Source: Sabellastarte sp. h YS-2021 (taxonomy: Eukaryota; Annelida; Polychaeta; Sabellida; Sabellidae). Taken from it: 64,000 nt of DNA. Location of the stretch: NCBI GenBank assembly GCA_964017235.1, contig OZ024933.1:94145432-94209431 (forward strand), given 5' to 3'. The notes beneath the pieces were generated by a model, which saw nothing but the letters and a program-made list of their open reading frames with translations, had not been told where the DNA came from and did not search any database. Positions 1 to 11,790 of the stretch are shown here, in pieces. The translations under genes and the position numbers were made by a program. Numbering within the stretch: position 1 is the stretch's first letter; each line of letters opens with the position of its first letter.

Positions 1-250
1 ACCTTGGTTCCCTCCTTCAAGATAAAACGAATATAGCCAAAGTTAAAAGTGCTTATAACTCACTTATTCTTGGTCCTAGAGGTTTGCAATGTAAACCAAC
101 CTATAGGAAATCCTGGGCTAGGAATCATTTGATGTATTCCGATTTGACCTTGGCCCCTCATTCAAGGTCAAACGAGGATATCCAAACTTAAAAGTGCTTA
201 TAACTCACTTACTATTGCTCCTAGAGGTTTGGGATGTCAAATCAACCTAT
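1..250. repeat. Tandem repeat, about 145-bp unit, cut by window edge
   Basis: Two units are visible. The phrase AAAAGTGCTTATAACTCACT recurs with a spacing of 145 bp (about positions 43 and 188), each time followed by a CCTAGAGGTTTG block and a TTGACCTTG block. A diverged two-unit copy of the same family lies at 38870-39090. The unit is close in length and style to the other arrays of this window. No coding potential. Confidence 0.8.
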
Positions 251-860
251 ATTTTTCTGAATTTCGGCTGCCATCTTGAATTTTGGTAGATTTGGAAAAT
301 GTCATCTGGAAAACCGTAAGAGATTGAGTGATTTCAGGCAGATGTTGGACGCCTTTGGTGCTTAAGATTTTGTCGGAGATGGAAAATGTTGTTTTTTCGA
401 TAACCGTAAGAGATAATAAGTGCGATTTTGGCCAAATTTTGCACCCCCTGGCTACTTTAGGACTACGAGTACCTCTGAAAAATTTAGACTTCTGCGAATT
501 TCAGCCACCATCTTAAATTTTGGTGGAAATGGAAAAGGTTGTTTATCTCGAAAATCGTAAGTGATAGAGTGAGTTCGGGCAAATATTTGAGCCCCTGGGT
601 ACCAAGGACTACTCCTCTATGACCTGAAAAATGTAGACTTTTCTGAATTTCGGCCTCCAATTTGATTTTTGGCGGAAATGAAAAATGTCATTTATCTCAA
701 AAAGTGTAACGCATAGAGTGATTTCGGGCAAACGTTGGCCCCGCCGGATTATAAAGACTACTCCTTAAATTCCTGTGAATAATTTAGAATTTTCTTAATT
801 TTTGCTGCCATCTTGAAAAATGCTGTTCATCTTCGAAATCATATTAGTTGTCCTTTTCCG
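251..860. repeat. Diverged tandem repeats related to the 169-bp family
   Basis: Four degenerate units each carry a block like TCTCGAAAACCGTAAGAGAT followed by GAGTGATTTCGG and a GCCATCTTGAATTTTGG block (near 315, 400, 550 and 695; spacings about 86, 149 and 147 bp). The block order and wording match the 169-bp units at 12.5-13.9 kb (ACCGT..AGATAGAGCGATTTCG, GGCGGCCATTTTGAATTTT), so this looks like an old relative of that array. The short open frames here are incidental. Confidence 0.65.
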
Positions 861-1605
861 GTGACTGCATCTTGCATCTGAGTATGATCTGACCATACAT
901 GCGTTCTTAGTCTAGCTTGAGAGTGTTAGTGAAAATGGACCCTGGCCATTTATGTAAATTAGTACTTAATTTATAAGGCCAGTTTTGTATCTTGTTACCT
1001 TAATTATGCAATAGTTGCCCCTGCTGCAGCTAATTACACATGCTGCAGCAAATGTCACATTTCTCAGGAAGCTACAAAATCTGAGAATCGTTGAATAATA
1101 TACTAATGTGACATGGAACAAAACAACGCCAACAACCTTGATGAAATCTTTAGCAAGGATGAACCAAAATCTCTTCGACACATGACACTCATTTTTTTCT
1201 CAGCGGTGACAAACGATAGGAAGAAAGAGTGGACAAAAGGCCTGAAATTTTTAAATTAAACATGAAGCTTGATCCGATTTAATGGCACTTTTTGCGGCAG
1301 TTAAGTTGTATTGTTGTGAACGTGTCGGTGTGCCTCAGACATTCTAGAATTTATCTAGGTTGACTTGTAAAGAGGGTGGAGGGGGTGTGGGTGTTTCAAT
1401 GGTGACTGAAATATTTTTTGTTGTTTAACACTAATCTTAAGGTTTCTTATCCGTTTTCTTTATCATTAGTTTCAAAACTAAAGTTTTGCATTGTATGTGT
1501 AAGAAATATATGAATTTTCCATGTGAGATTGAATAGGACTGCTGTGGCTCAAATATGTAATTTTAAACTTTATAACTTACAAATACAGTTAAATAATTAC
1601 TTTCC
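861..1605. other. Unassigned AT-rich sequence
   Basis: No coding region, RNA gene or recognisable repeat. The only compositional feature is a G-rich stretch near 1368-1392. Confidence 0.5.
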
Positions 1606-1780
1606 CAGTGGAAGAATTTTTGAAAGGTATGTGTGCAGTCGAAGGTGGTTATGTTTTTGTTTTATTTGTTTGTTTGTCTGTTTTTGTGAATAATAACTTG
1701 AAAAGTTATGGACAGATTTTGATGAAATTTCTAGGAAATGTTAAAATATGGCAAAAACGGATGATTCACTTCTGTAGGAG
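1606..1780 (+). repeat. Fragment of a dispersed repeat (ACAGATTTTGATGAAATTT family)
   Basis: A T-rich start (TTTGTTTGTTTGTCTG) is followed by a phrase around TTATGGACAGATTTTGATGA. The same phrase recurs at 33613-33660, and weaker relatives are at 21205-21290, 46135-46280 and 51140-51200. It is a degraded interspersed repeat. The 66-codon frame across it is incidental. Confidence 0.5.
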
Positions 1781-2215
1781 AGCATGGGTGATACATGAGA
1801 GGCTATAAGTGAGGCAAATATAAAAAAAACATCAAAAATTTACAAAATGTTGTCCTGTATTTTAATAATCCATGTCTGACATCTCAGTATTTATCCTCAT
1901 AAATACTCAGTATGTGATCAGACATACAAACAACTAATTAAGTGCATTCTCCCTGCCACAGCTCAGCCACTTGGCACCCATGAAACTTCTCAGTGTGGGG
2001 AATACCAACTTGGTGCTATATGGTGGTTGTGTACGTTTTGTCAATTTGATTAAAATTATGCACTTTTTGTGAAGTAAAGGAGATGAAACATAGTAAACTG
2101 TGCATAACATTAATCCTTCAATCAATCTGGACTCTACAGTTTGTTGGAAAGGGTGGGGTTTACTCATATTTTCAGCGTTTTGAGGATGGGTAATAATGCG
2201 AGCACCTCAGTATGG
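1781..2215 (+). repeat. Copy of the inverted-repeat element arm also at 47.2 kb
   Basis: From GCATGGGTGATACATGAG through TGCCACAGCTCAGCCA, AAACTTCTCAGTGTGGGGAA and GAGGATGGGT, this stretch aligns in order with 47165-47520. Only one arm is present here, whereas the 47-kb copy has an opposing arm at 48.0-48.2 kb. It is therefore probably a truncated DNA-type element. No transposase is seen. Confidence 0.6.
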
Positions 2216-2274
2216 ATTTACTGATTCTGCATAGTTACCATAATGTATAGTTGAAACCCCTTTAATTAGGACTC

Positions 2275-2440
2275 AAGGTCCTCAGTTGCCTAGTGCTTAG
2301 CAAGTTTGGTATCTAATCACAGGCAGTCACCTCTATATGGGTTTGAACCCCTCAATTGACAATGGGGAGGACCTGTCCAAATATGACCCTGGCTGTTGAA
2401 CGGGATGTAAAACCTCAACTTTGACCTTTCACCTTTAATT
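2275..2440 (+). mobile_element. tRNA-derived SINE, partial
   Basis: A tRNA-like head has a box-A-like block (CCTAGTGCTTAGCAAGTTTG) and a box B (GGGTTTGAACCC), then a body ending GACCCTGGCTGTTGAACGGG ATGTAAAAC. The same order occurs at 55440-55590. The head is too diverged to fold as a working tRNA. It is a short retroposon moved by a LINE partner in trans. Confidence 0.7.
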
Positions 2441-4220
2441 AGGACTCTGATATGAAGAATTTATTTTTAAGTAGAAGTAAGTATCATGTGCCAAGAGTGA
2501 CTTTTTTCCATTAAAAAAATTAACCTTTTATATGGAGCCGTATTCACTAACAATACTTTGATAAGGTGACCTTAGATCTAAGTATGGGAAGGTTTTTCAC
2601 TTGAGTTTTTCTTTTCAGTAGTCACAAAGTAAGAGTTAATTTGGAATGTTTGTGAAAGAGGTTTCATAATTTTTTACTTGAAATCTAATACTCAGAACCT
2701 AAGGTAGGAATGGTCTAATTATTGTTTGTAAATACAGGTCTAGGACTTCATGGTTAAGTAAAAGTATCGTTGTGGTGCCTTGAAATTTCACTGCATAACA
2801 TGCCAAAATAGCTCACAACCTTAAATTGATACATTCCCCTCCAATGTAATGCCCATTTTCCTCATTTTAACACATGTGCGCCTTTTTGTTGCCATCCCAT
2901 TTTTCTTTCAAGGAGGATGGCGGCAGGGATTAGTGTTAGTTTAATAAAACGCGGCAGAAAAGTGTTAATATTTCACAAGACCACCCTTCCAACACAACCA
3001 CACACATGTATACATACCACATTGTAGAGTGTCTTCATGAGGTGTGTGATTACCCATCTATTGGGGCTGTTAACAGATCTGCGGCCATTTGATGTGAGAG
3101 GGTCTCCTGAATATTTCACGACGCCCCACACTTTGGCTTCACTCTGACCTAATCAGATGGGACTCGTTGGTGACACATATTGGTGACTCCCTTGAGACCT
3201 CATCTGGTCACCGCCACCCCTCCCCATCCCCTCTGTTTGCTAAAACTGCAAGCCAGACTACTGTTGTCTTTATAATTACACATCAACACATAAAGAGAGT
3301 AAGCCAGTGTTTCCATAAAGCCAATCACTGACATCTGATTGCAGATGTGCAGAGGGATGCCAACAGTCCTGGACATTAGAGAGAAGTCAGTGGCACTGGC
3401 AACAATTTCTTTGGCATCTTAGAATTTTAAGTTCTGCCTCGGCAGGATACTGACATAGAAAAAACTGATCCCTAGTAGAAATTATACGACAGATTAAGTG
3501 AAGGGGCCAAAATAATGATCAGTGTTATAAATGCTACAAAGATACAATTCCAAGGGAAAAAGATTTTACTGCTATACAAAATTCCTATATATAATTATAA
3601 TTTCATTGTTTATTTTGAGAGTATTGTGTATAGCAACAACAACAAACCCTGTTGAGTATTTATGAACCCTTGTATTGAGGACAGTATAACTGCTTTGATG
3701 TGTGTTTTAATTTTCAGAAATATATTTTGTATGTTTCACTTTTAACGTTACATTTGACAATGGAATGATTGAGTTGAAACACCTTTTAACTATTCAGATT
3801 CCTCCTTCGGAGGAAGGGCAGGGAAGCATCCTGAGGTGAATTTTACATACCGTTACAAATTGACTCTGTCTTAAATCTCTGTCACACTTTTATGATTTGG
3901 GACCCTGATGTTCCTATGTTTTTAAAGTGGTCTTTAATCTATAAAAAATCCTCTTCTGCATTGGGTGACATATTTATCTTTTGATATATAAAAACAATGG
4001 TTGGATTATAGATTGGAAGGTTGACTAGTAATTGTAGCCATGGGTTACATTTGCAGACTTTCCTGAGAGTTTAGGATTGGTTACTGGTGAGCTGTCACTG
4101 TTGACCTAATTTAGTTTTTATATTATCAGTTGGCAGATGAGATTTCTTCATTCTGCTCTATTGCCTCCTTAAGAAAAGAAACTTAAGTCTTGCCGTTTTC
4201 TTAAGGGGCCATTTACACTT
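2441..4220. other. Unassigned sequence
   Basis: No gene or repeat recognised. The segment 2790-3420 is less AT-rich than its surroundings and free of obvious repeats, so it could be conserved non-coding or intronic sequence. That cannot be decided without a comparison genome. Confidence 0.4.
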
Positions 4221-4765
4221 TCACGGATCCCCCACAGATATAGGCCACAGTTCCATATATGGAAACTGACATGGATGAGGGTAGATCATGTAAAACATTT
4301 ACGGATCTGCTACAGATCCGCTATGGATCTCCTACGGAGCGCTACGGTGACCCAAAAACAGGTTTGCGGATGTCCTTTTGAATGTTTTTTTAATTCGCAA
4401 ACCCTTTCCGTGTCAATCCATAGCAGATCCGGTTAGATCTGGCTATGTTTTGGCGATATTTGTTGGCACGGAAGCGTCACGGATGAAAGGGATGCCACAA
4501 GGACATCCAGGATGGGTATACGGACAATAAGGACACTCACGGTTGAGCTACGGATGAGATACGGAAGAACTACCGATACCGTGTCTATACGGACTTCCCG
4601 GAAAAATCAGGCATGTTTGATTTTTCCATAATGGTCTAGGGATCTTATCTGATTTTAAGCATGCCACTACGGATCGCTACGGATCGCAGCATGCCGTTAC
4701 GGGTCTCACAAGGACATTACGGATGCCCTTACAGACGGAAAATATGATCCGTAAATCACTCAACA
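4221..4765. repeat. ACGGATC-rich island
   Basis: The motif ACGGATC or its complement GATCCGTA, with one-base variants, occurs many times in about 540 bp (for example CTACGGATCGCTACGGATCG near 4670). The spacing is irregular and the GC content is clearly higher than in the flanks. Both edges carry CATTTAC/GTAAAT next to a GGATC block, so weak terminal inversion is possible. It is probably a non-autonomous DNA element. No coding frame is supported. Confidence 0.45.
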
Positions 4766-6190
4766 TTTTTCAACATTTTCCAAATTAGGTAACCTGCCGC
4801 AATCCAGCGGTACATCCGGCCATGTGTAACTGGGGTCTAAAGCATATCCACCATAGTTTCTTTATTAACCCTAAATCTTCGTGCTGACTCTTTTATCCCA
4901 TCCTAGGATGCTGAAATTGGAACTTGTTTCTTGAGATTTAGTAGATGTTTTCTACTGGGGATTAAGCGCTACAGAAGTTTGTTAGAATTAGATTCTAACA
5001 TGAAAACAATGGTCAAAATTGTCACAAACTTTGTATTTATAAACATTTTCGGATACTAACTTTCCCTACTTTTAATTTCCTGACAGAAATATTAAGAGCT
5101 GAGCTCTCATTGTAGATATTAAAGTAGTAGTATTCCAAATCTTGATTTTCATAATTAATTTTCCGATGTACTCAGGTTGTGAAAGACAACGTAATGGTTT
5201 TTTACACGATAAACCAGCCAAATTACATTAAACTTACATTTGCTCAATACCATAACAAAGTTTTCAGATTGCAGTATTGAATGTATGCATTTTTAGTCTT
5301 AAGGCATTCACTAAGAACAATAGTTTCAGTGCAGGGCTTAGTCCCTCAGGGTGTCCCATCAGACCTTGCCCAAAGTAAATGATAGACCAGATAGGGGTGA
5401 ATCCTGCTTTAATCTTAAGTGCCTTCTCTTTCTTAAAAGCTCTCAGGAAGAATTGTAAATGACCCAATAAAACACGGAGAGAGTTAGAGCCAAAAAGACT
5501 CAACGAAATGTGACAGGATGAAGTGGGTTTGCTTATTAATATGCGATGGGGAAGTGTGAGCTGGAAGGATTTTCAGCCAAACAGTGACACACCAGGTCTT
5601 TGCTTACAGCTGCAAAAATACACTGATTTAAAGTATACTCAGAATCAACACTATTGACAATTTACAAATTAAATTAAATACCCCAATAAGGAGAACTTAA
5701 TATCAGGTTGTTATGAAGGCTATTTGCTTCATTTACCCTATCAGCTGGAAAAACGATACCACCACCTCTCTGGTGTGTACATTTTAGTTAACAGCTTCTC
5801 TTACATCCTATCATACGTGTATGTATATGTAAAGGTACTACGAATATTGTTGAAAATATGAACGTAGGCTGGTAGTGGGGTGGTAGAGATTTGTTTGTGC
5901 AAACACGTTGAATTCCCCCAACAAAAGTGTCATTACTTGAATATCCAAGAACAGACTACAACTAGCTACAGGCTGCACAGTGGGTCTATCTACAGGCAAG
6001 GTACACCTGAGTGCATCATACAGCACGTACAAACCCTATAAGTAAATTGGGAACACCTGCAACATTAGCAAGGAAAATGCACGTGCCCAAGCTTCTCGTA
6101 TATTACCTTTGAGATATAGATACATTTTAGCTGTACTGCAAGCACCCAGAGAATATTTGCATGCCAATTTTCATTATGGGGTCTCTGCGA
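4766..6190. other. Unassigned AT-rich sequence
   Basis: No supported gene, RNA or repeat. The 79-codon and 64-codon minus-strand frames here lack any recognisable domain and are treated as chance. Confidence 0.45.
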
Positions 6191-6196
6191 CCTTTA

Positions 6197-6420
6197 GAGT
6201 AAGGAATCTAAAATTCGCCAGAAATCTAAATTTTGCCACCTCTAAAATCCTTACTTAATTCTATGAAAAATAGATGTTTTGTCTTAAACTTGGTATGTTC
6301 CAGTTCAAAAAGCCTTAATTTACTATACATTCAACAAATCTCACCTCAATTCATTTATTTTATTAGTCTTTCCACATGTGGCGAATTTCAGATATGTGGC
6401 GAATTTTACATTTCTTACTC
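6197..6420. mobile_element. MITE with about 47-bp terminal inverted repeats, TA flanks
   Basis: The left end begins GAGTAAGGAATCTAAAATTC and the right end is its near-complement (GAATTTTACATTTCTTACTC). The arms extend about 47 bp and each contains two GTGGCGAATTT/AAATTCGCCA blocks. Both ends are flanked by TA (6195-6196, 6421-6422), as expected of a Tc1/mariner-type target duplication. At 224 bp it has no room for a transposase. A second, interrupted copy begins at 63590. Confidence 0.85.
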
Positions 6421-6422
6421 TA

Positions 6423-7690
6423 CATTCTATTAAAAAAGCGCACGTCTTGCTTTAGTGTCCCTTGTGAGTTAGCCAATTTTTCTCTGTAACCAGGATGTAT
6501 GTGCACATTCATTGGGATGTATCAGAGGCTTTAGTGTGTGAGAGCTCATGGCAGATTTTTCAAACATATCAAAAAAAATCATGTGCTGAAAACACTGTCG
6601 GTGTTGTGTCAGACACATCCTACTTAAATATGAATCCCAACTTACTTACATTTTAGTTCAATGAGCAGGTACTTGTAAAACATAGAATGTGTTCAACCTC
6701 AGAAGAGCCCCAACCAGTTAAATATTTTGTGCTTGTCTGTAGCTTATGATGTCAACGTGGAACAGTGTGATATAGGTATTGATTGTATTATAACAGCCTT
6801 TTTTTCAGTGGGCAAAAAATAAATAATTGGACTCTGTTGAAATGGCACTTTGGGCGATGACTTTGATAATTAATCAGGGGTACAGATCTGTGAATATTCC
6901 TCGTAATTCAGTTAGTCCAATCACTGTACATACTGCCGCCCAAATGTTGGGACAACTGATGGGGACGGCCATTGAAGTGCAAATCCTTGATGATGATTGC
7001 GTTAACTGGTTAGATTTCCTTTCTCTATACCTGTAAATGGCTGTAAAGCTGCCACACCCAAGCTGCGATTCATGTGCCATTTCATGGCCAGAAAAGGTTT
7101 TGTGTAGCGAAAAGATTGCAGAAACAATGCTTCTCACTTTTTAGTTACATTTTTGATGTCGGGAGTGAAAAGTGGGCTGTTTTTTTTCACAGGTGAAAGG
7201 GTGAGGGTTACAGGAATTTCAGTAATTAGTACCAACAATAGAAATAATAGCAAATGCATATGGTGAAATATGAGCAAGGGCTTTCTCTCTTAAGGGACCT
7301 GGATTGAGGTTCAATACAGGTGCAATAAGTGTGTATGTTTACTGTTAAAGTAGTGATCTCAATTAATGTTGGCTTAATATATTGATATTTCAGTATCGAT
7401 CGACCATGGTTCCATGTTTCAGTATTGCCATTGAAAGTGTCAAATTTCAGTCTCTCTTCCACAAATTGTGGGAGCAGTTTCTTTCAAAAGACTTCTACTA
7501 TAAATAGAGATTTATGATATCAAATTACGGCTTACGTTATCCATTACAGTATTATGCTTCTGTCACTCTGGCTTAGCAGCACACCTGTCAGGGAAGACAG
7601 AGGACCTGGGTTATATCCCTTTTACAAAGCTTACAAAAATTGGGAGACAGGTACCTTCATTATTGTATTCCTAAATTGAAGAACACACAG
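6423..7690. other. Unassigned sequence
   Basis: No gene or clear repeat. Two frames overlap on opposite strands at 6827-7137. Neither has a recognisable domain, and their overlap marks them as mutual shadows. Confidence 0.45.
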
Positions 7691-7694
7691 AGAT

Positions 7695-7934
7695 AGGGGC
7701 CACGGTGGCAGAGTGGTAACACTCTCGCGTCCCACCTCTGAGATCAGGGTTCGGTTCCCGGCCCGGCCTCAAGTGGGAAAGCTGGTAGTTGCTTGCCGTT
7801 GGTTGTCAGTTTACAGTACAGAACCTTGACCAACTGTATGTGCTGGTTTCCTCTGCCCTTCCAACTACCCATCGTGATATGACCTGTACAGTGTTGAAAG
7901 CGATGTAAAACCCCAAATAAATAAATAAATAAAT
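7695..7934 (+). mobile_element. tRNA-derived SINE, near complete
   Basis: The head GCCACGGTGGCAGAGTGGTA holds box A and GGTTCGGTTCCCGG holds box B, about 40 bp apart, as in a tRNA-derived pol III promoter. A roughly 150-bp body follows, ending GATGTAAAACCCC and an (AAAT)n tail at 7914-7934. It is the best preserved tRNA-SINE in the window. The 66-codon minus-strand frame across it is incidental. Confidence 0.85.
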
Positions 7935-9284
7935 TGAAGAACAAACTACTTGCAGCACTCAGACATAATTCCCTTCATAATTGTCAAAAGAAGACTCTAC
8001 TAATGTATGTACTACTGACATAGGTTTAGCTTCTTATGTCTTTTAATTTCAGTAATGTATAGGACTTGGAGTTTTGAACATTCAAACTGTAAGATCAGTA
8101 ATAATAATAATAGAAATAATACAGCCAGAATGCAAAATCTTGGTCAATATTGCATAAGATTTGGGCAAATTTAACATCACTAGGACACAACTAAAACAAA
8201 AACCCTTCAGCCCTTTCTGGTTGAGCGATTTCCACAAAAACTAATGTTCAAAGGAATCGCGAGTGCTCTCAGTTTGCTCACTCTCACACTACAGTAAAAT
8301 GTGAAAAGTTTGCTACGGCAGGTTAAATTGGAAAGCTGGTTTCTCTGGTTGTTGTTTGGTTTTTTATGCTTTTAGCATAAAACACCAACAGCTCACTGAT
8401 TATAGATGTTCAAAGCCAGTGCTTGTTTTTGTTGTGAAATAATTCAATATTTGATCAAGTTTATATCAAGAGTTCACGGAATTAATTTGGGTTAAGTTTT
8501 TCCTTTTTGACTACTGGAGCAAATGACATATAAAATAGATGCACCAAATTGATTTTACCTGTGTAATTGTTTGGGTTTTGTAGCTGGACACTAGCAATAA
8601 CAAAATATTTTGGGGAAAATATTGCCTTCTGTTTACTTTAGATTTGGTAATTATGAAGTTTTATTAACTTTACAATATCTCCAAAAGATGTTTCCTGTTT
8701 TGAATTGTGACTTGTGTATGATCTGGTTATTAGTTTCACCTCATTAGTGACAAGCATACAATATACCAAATTTTGATTGGCATAAATACTCAGACCATAA
8801 ATATGTATGTAGCTATCTGGAGCTGTTGATGTTACCATGCTCCCCACAAAATACAGTTTACGTATAATTCAGTCAGGCCTATCTGGCTTCTCGCAGTCTC
8901 GCAGGTCTGTTATGTCTTTGCAATCCAATCAAGTGTGACACTATTACAACTTTTTTTTTTTTCATTTGTAAGTTGTTTTATTACAACTTCTATTTTAGAG
9001 TTGTTGTGGTAAGCTGAAAACTGACAGTGGCAGATTTTACATGCAGTGAAGAATTTCACAATTTTACGCTATATCCTGTGAATAATAAAGCAACCAGAGT
9101 GTGTACTTTCAACCTCTGTGATAGCCTGATTACAACTCTCTTTGCTACCTGCAATTATCTCCGTAATGACACCGGGGCTAGCTACAATGCCCGTCTCATC
9201 AACTGTAAACCATAAAAACTCTCTGTGTCTCCTTTACTTTTTGTGTCACAAGGTGACTTGGTCTTTTATTGTTTATTAGATTAC
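7935..9284. other. Unassigned AT-rich sequence
   Basis: No gene or clear repeat. Low complexity includes (AAT)n near 8099 and a poly-T run near 8951. Confidence 0.45.
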
Positions 9285-9685
9285 ATGCGGTGTTAACTGC
9301 TTCTCTGAGCTCGGTAGGTCAGCACAAAAGCCATGCAATGGACTCTCAGTGTTATCCAAACAGGTTGGTAAGGAGAGATTTTGTTCGGTAACACACTCAC
9401 TCAAAGAGGACCTAGGTTTGATCCCAGGAACAAACACATGGTGAGGCTGATGACTTCTTAAAATGGTGACCATCTGCCATTGGGTCTTAATAATTCCCAA
9501 ATAAGCTTAAGAATATCACAGAAGTTGACAAATGTTCATTTCTCGAGATGCCGTCCTTGAGCTAAGGTAATATGAGTCACTAGAGCTTGGGCTGTACTTG
9601 TGTAGGTGGGATGAGTCAAATAGTGCTTTTGAGTCCAAATGTTGAGATATTACACTGAGTATAAATACAGCACAGTACAATACAT
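9285..9685 (+). mobile_element. tRNA-derived SINE with LINE-like tail
   Basis: A tRNA-like head (GAGCTCGGTAGGTCAGCAC; box B GGTTTGATCCC at about 9415) is followed by the body phrases CTTAAAATGGTGACC, CATTGGGTC and CCGTCCTTGAGC, and the tail TAGTGCTTTTGAGTCC...GAGATATTACACTGAGTATA. The phrases align in order with the minus-strand copy at 29515-29836, so the two are one family. The head is diverged, so this is an old copy. Confidence 0.75.
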
Positions 9686-10158
9686 TCGGGTCTGGCCCTG
9701 CCGAGCGGTACCTTTCAACCCTGCAAGACTCTCGACATATCTCTGCAAATTAACATTTTTAATATCGATATTGAAAATTATTATTTATCAGGACAACTGT
9801 ACGATTCAAATACTAATAATTCCACTTTGCAACCTATACCATATTTGGGAAGAAATAGAGTAGAATCTAATTATTCTCAGGTTATAGCAAAAGCATCAGA
9901 ATGTTGAGATAGTTCAGCAATAATGTATTAAATAATGATGTTATTCTGTTTCTGAAGGTGAAAGTGGAAACTGGACTTCCAAATTTGTCAAGTACAAAAG
10001 ACTATAAGAGGGAACAAAAAACTGCTGAAAATGTGTGATCAGTAACCATCTGCTGTTATGAAATTACCATATTTGGTCAATAATGTTACCTGCTTATGGC
10101 TAAATAGCACTGTCGGTTTAATAAGTGTCACTGGTAGACTAAAAATAATAGGCTGGTT
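9686..10158. other. Unassigned AT-rich sequence
   Basis: Nothing recognised. Confidence 0.4.
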
Positions 10159-10313
10159 CAGTAGAACCTCTATTATCCGAAACTCTTTTTGGCCTCAAAA
10201 CACTCTTCCAACTAAATGTAAACCAATTATTTTAGGCTTTCTATTATATGACCTTTCTATTATCCAACCTAATTGCTACTCCCCCAGAGGGTCAGATAAT
10301 AGAGGTTATACTG
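10159..10313. mobile_element. Small MITE, pogo/Tigger-like ends
   Basis: The left end CAGTAGAACCTCTATTATCC matches the complement of the right end (GATAATAGAGGTTATACTG) over about 22 bp. TA follows the right end but the left flank is TT. A diverged second copy is at 33962-34138. CAGT-type ends with a TA flank fit the pogo/Tigger branch of Tc1/mariner; the assignment rests on the ends only. Confidence 0.75.
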
Positions 10314-10477
10314 TATTTACTGTTTAATCGCAAGGTCAAATTTACTATTGATAATTTACGATTTACAGCTAAGATTTTAGTATTATAAAACTCAGTCTGA
10401 TTCAGTATAACAGGATATCACTGAATTTAAGCCCTGACATTGTTGATTTCAAAACCCTGGTAATAACAAGGCCAAAA

Positions 10478-10690
10478 GGGGTTTCGGTCTATTAGCGCAA
10501 GTGGCAAAGCCTTCAGAGACAGCAGTAGTGCACTGAAGCAGTCGCCCATCATCGCAATACCAACATAGCTCGTTGCCACTTAACGGCAGTGGAGAGACAG
10601 ATACTTAAAACACACTACGCCACAGTCCATGAAAGTCCTGAGACGAAAAGAAAAAAATGTGATTCCTAGAAGCTCGCTTAAAAAATCCAA
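10478..10690 (-). mobile_element. 5S rRNA-derived SINE (SINE3-like), diverged copy
   Basis: This is homologous to the copy at 58745-58960. Both share AAAGGGGTTTCGGTCTA, GTAGTGCACTGA and GAAAGTCC blocks in the same order. On the minus strand the middle part retains weak 5S-like wording (GATGATGGGCGAC in the box-C position). It is too diverged to be a 5S gene. Confidence 0.65.
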
Positions 10691-11345
10691 ATGCCTCAGC
10701 AAATCAGAGCCTTTGATGTGAGATTATCTTCTGAGTGTTCACTTGAGCGACAAATCAAGACGAATCTATTTCCATGTCGGTGTTTTCCAGGTATTTGGAG
10801 ACACTTTAGGGTGTGAGAGAAAGTAGAGCTGTGTCAAACGGGAAATGGACTCCAAATTGTCTGATGTGATGTTGAGCATAGACCTCTAATATTGTTTACA
10901 CTTATAGGGGAGTGACCTTACCCCTTTTCACTCTAAGGATACAATACACTGCTGTATCATTGTGAACTAAGTAGTATTAGGTTGTGATAGGTTATCTGGA
11001 TCCCCCCACCCCACCCCCAAATAGTTTGTTAAAAATGTGGGTTGGTTTGAGATGTTGAAAATTTGGTTTGAGATGTATGAAAATAAGTGATAAAGGTTTT
11101 GTGTTTATTTCGGTGTTTTGCCATAATTCCAGGGAGGCAGTTAAAAAATTGCACAGATTTGGCAGTCGCAATGAGGTGTGTGTGTGTGTAATCTGGCATG
11201 AAATACACAGAGTTTCAACACTTTTTACACTCTGTTTGATCTCAGTTTCAACAACCCAGTCTCTTCATTTTAAGGAAGTAATCTGGGACAAGGGGCAGAT
11301 ATGAAGGCTAGCCTCTGTCTTGGCTCAGTTCCTTTATATTCTGTT
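10691..11345. other. Unassigned sequence
   Basis: No gene. A short (TG)n run lies at about 11175-11190 and C-rich low complexity at 11003-11021. Confidence 0.4.
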
Positions 11346-11347
11346 GG

Positions 11348-11790
11348 AACTAGGGATGGGTCGGTAGTTCCGGTATCTCGGAATCGAGAGCATTTTACTG
11401 AAATACCGTGACGAGATTTTAAAACCGCCACTTCGCTTGTCACCATATATAATGGAAGGAAGAGTTAAAATATTAGAAACATACCCCAAATCTGAAGAAA
11501 TTATAAGCTTTTATCCCCATATTTTCGTCCATTTCCAGACTTTTATAGCGAAACGTTGAGAACTGCCATGTTTTGGTTACGACAATATATAACCTCAATT
11601 TCGCTTGTCAGTCCATAAAATTGAAGGAAAACTTAAAATATTGGGAACAAACAAGAAATCTGAAGAAATTATATGCGTTGGAACCTTACCTGTTAAAGGC
11701 AGATGTTTTTCCAAGATTACTCAAAAATTTTATGTTTACTGTCAGTTGATAAAGTTGCCTATATTTTGTCATGGTCTTGGGCGTTAGTGG
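11348..11790 (+). mobile_element. hAT-like non-autonomous element, internally duplicated
   Basis: It begins CTAGGGATGGGTCGGTAG, then has GAATCGAGAGCATTTTACTG and TTCGCTTGTCA..ATAAT..GAAGG..TTAAAATATTAG..GAAGAAATTATA. The second half (11590-11680) repeats the TTCGCTTGTCA..GAAGAAATTATA block. A homologous copy lies at 52322-52640. The start resembles hAT MITE ends, but I could not fix the right end or a target duplication. The 60-codon frame is incidental. Confidence 0.5.

Noticed and set aside
6827..7137. Opposed 69- and 87-codon frames
   Set aside because: They occupy the same DNA on opposite strands with no family match. At most one could be real and nothing favours either.
7695..7770. Functional tRNA gene (also at 2275, 9285, 29836, 55440, 61085)
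   Set aside because: Boxes A and B are present but acceptor and anticodon stems do not pair convincingly, and each head is joined to a shared SINE body.
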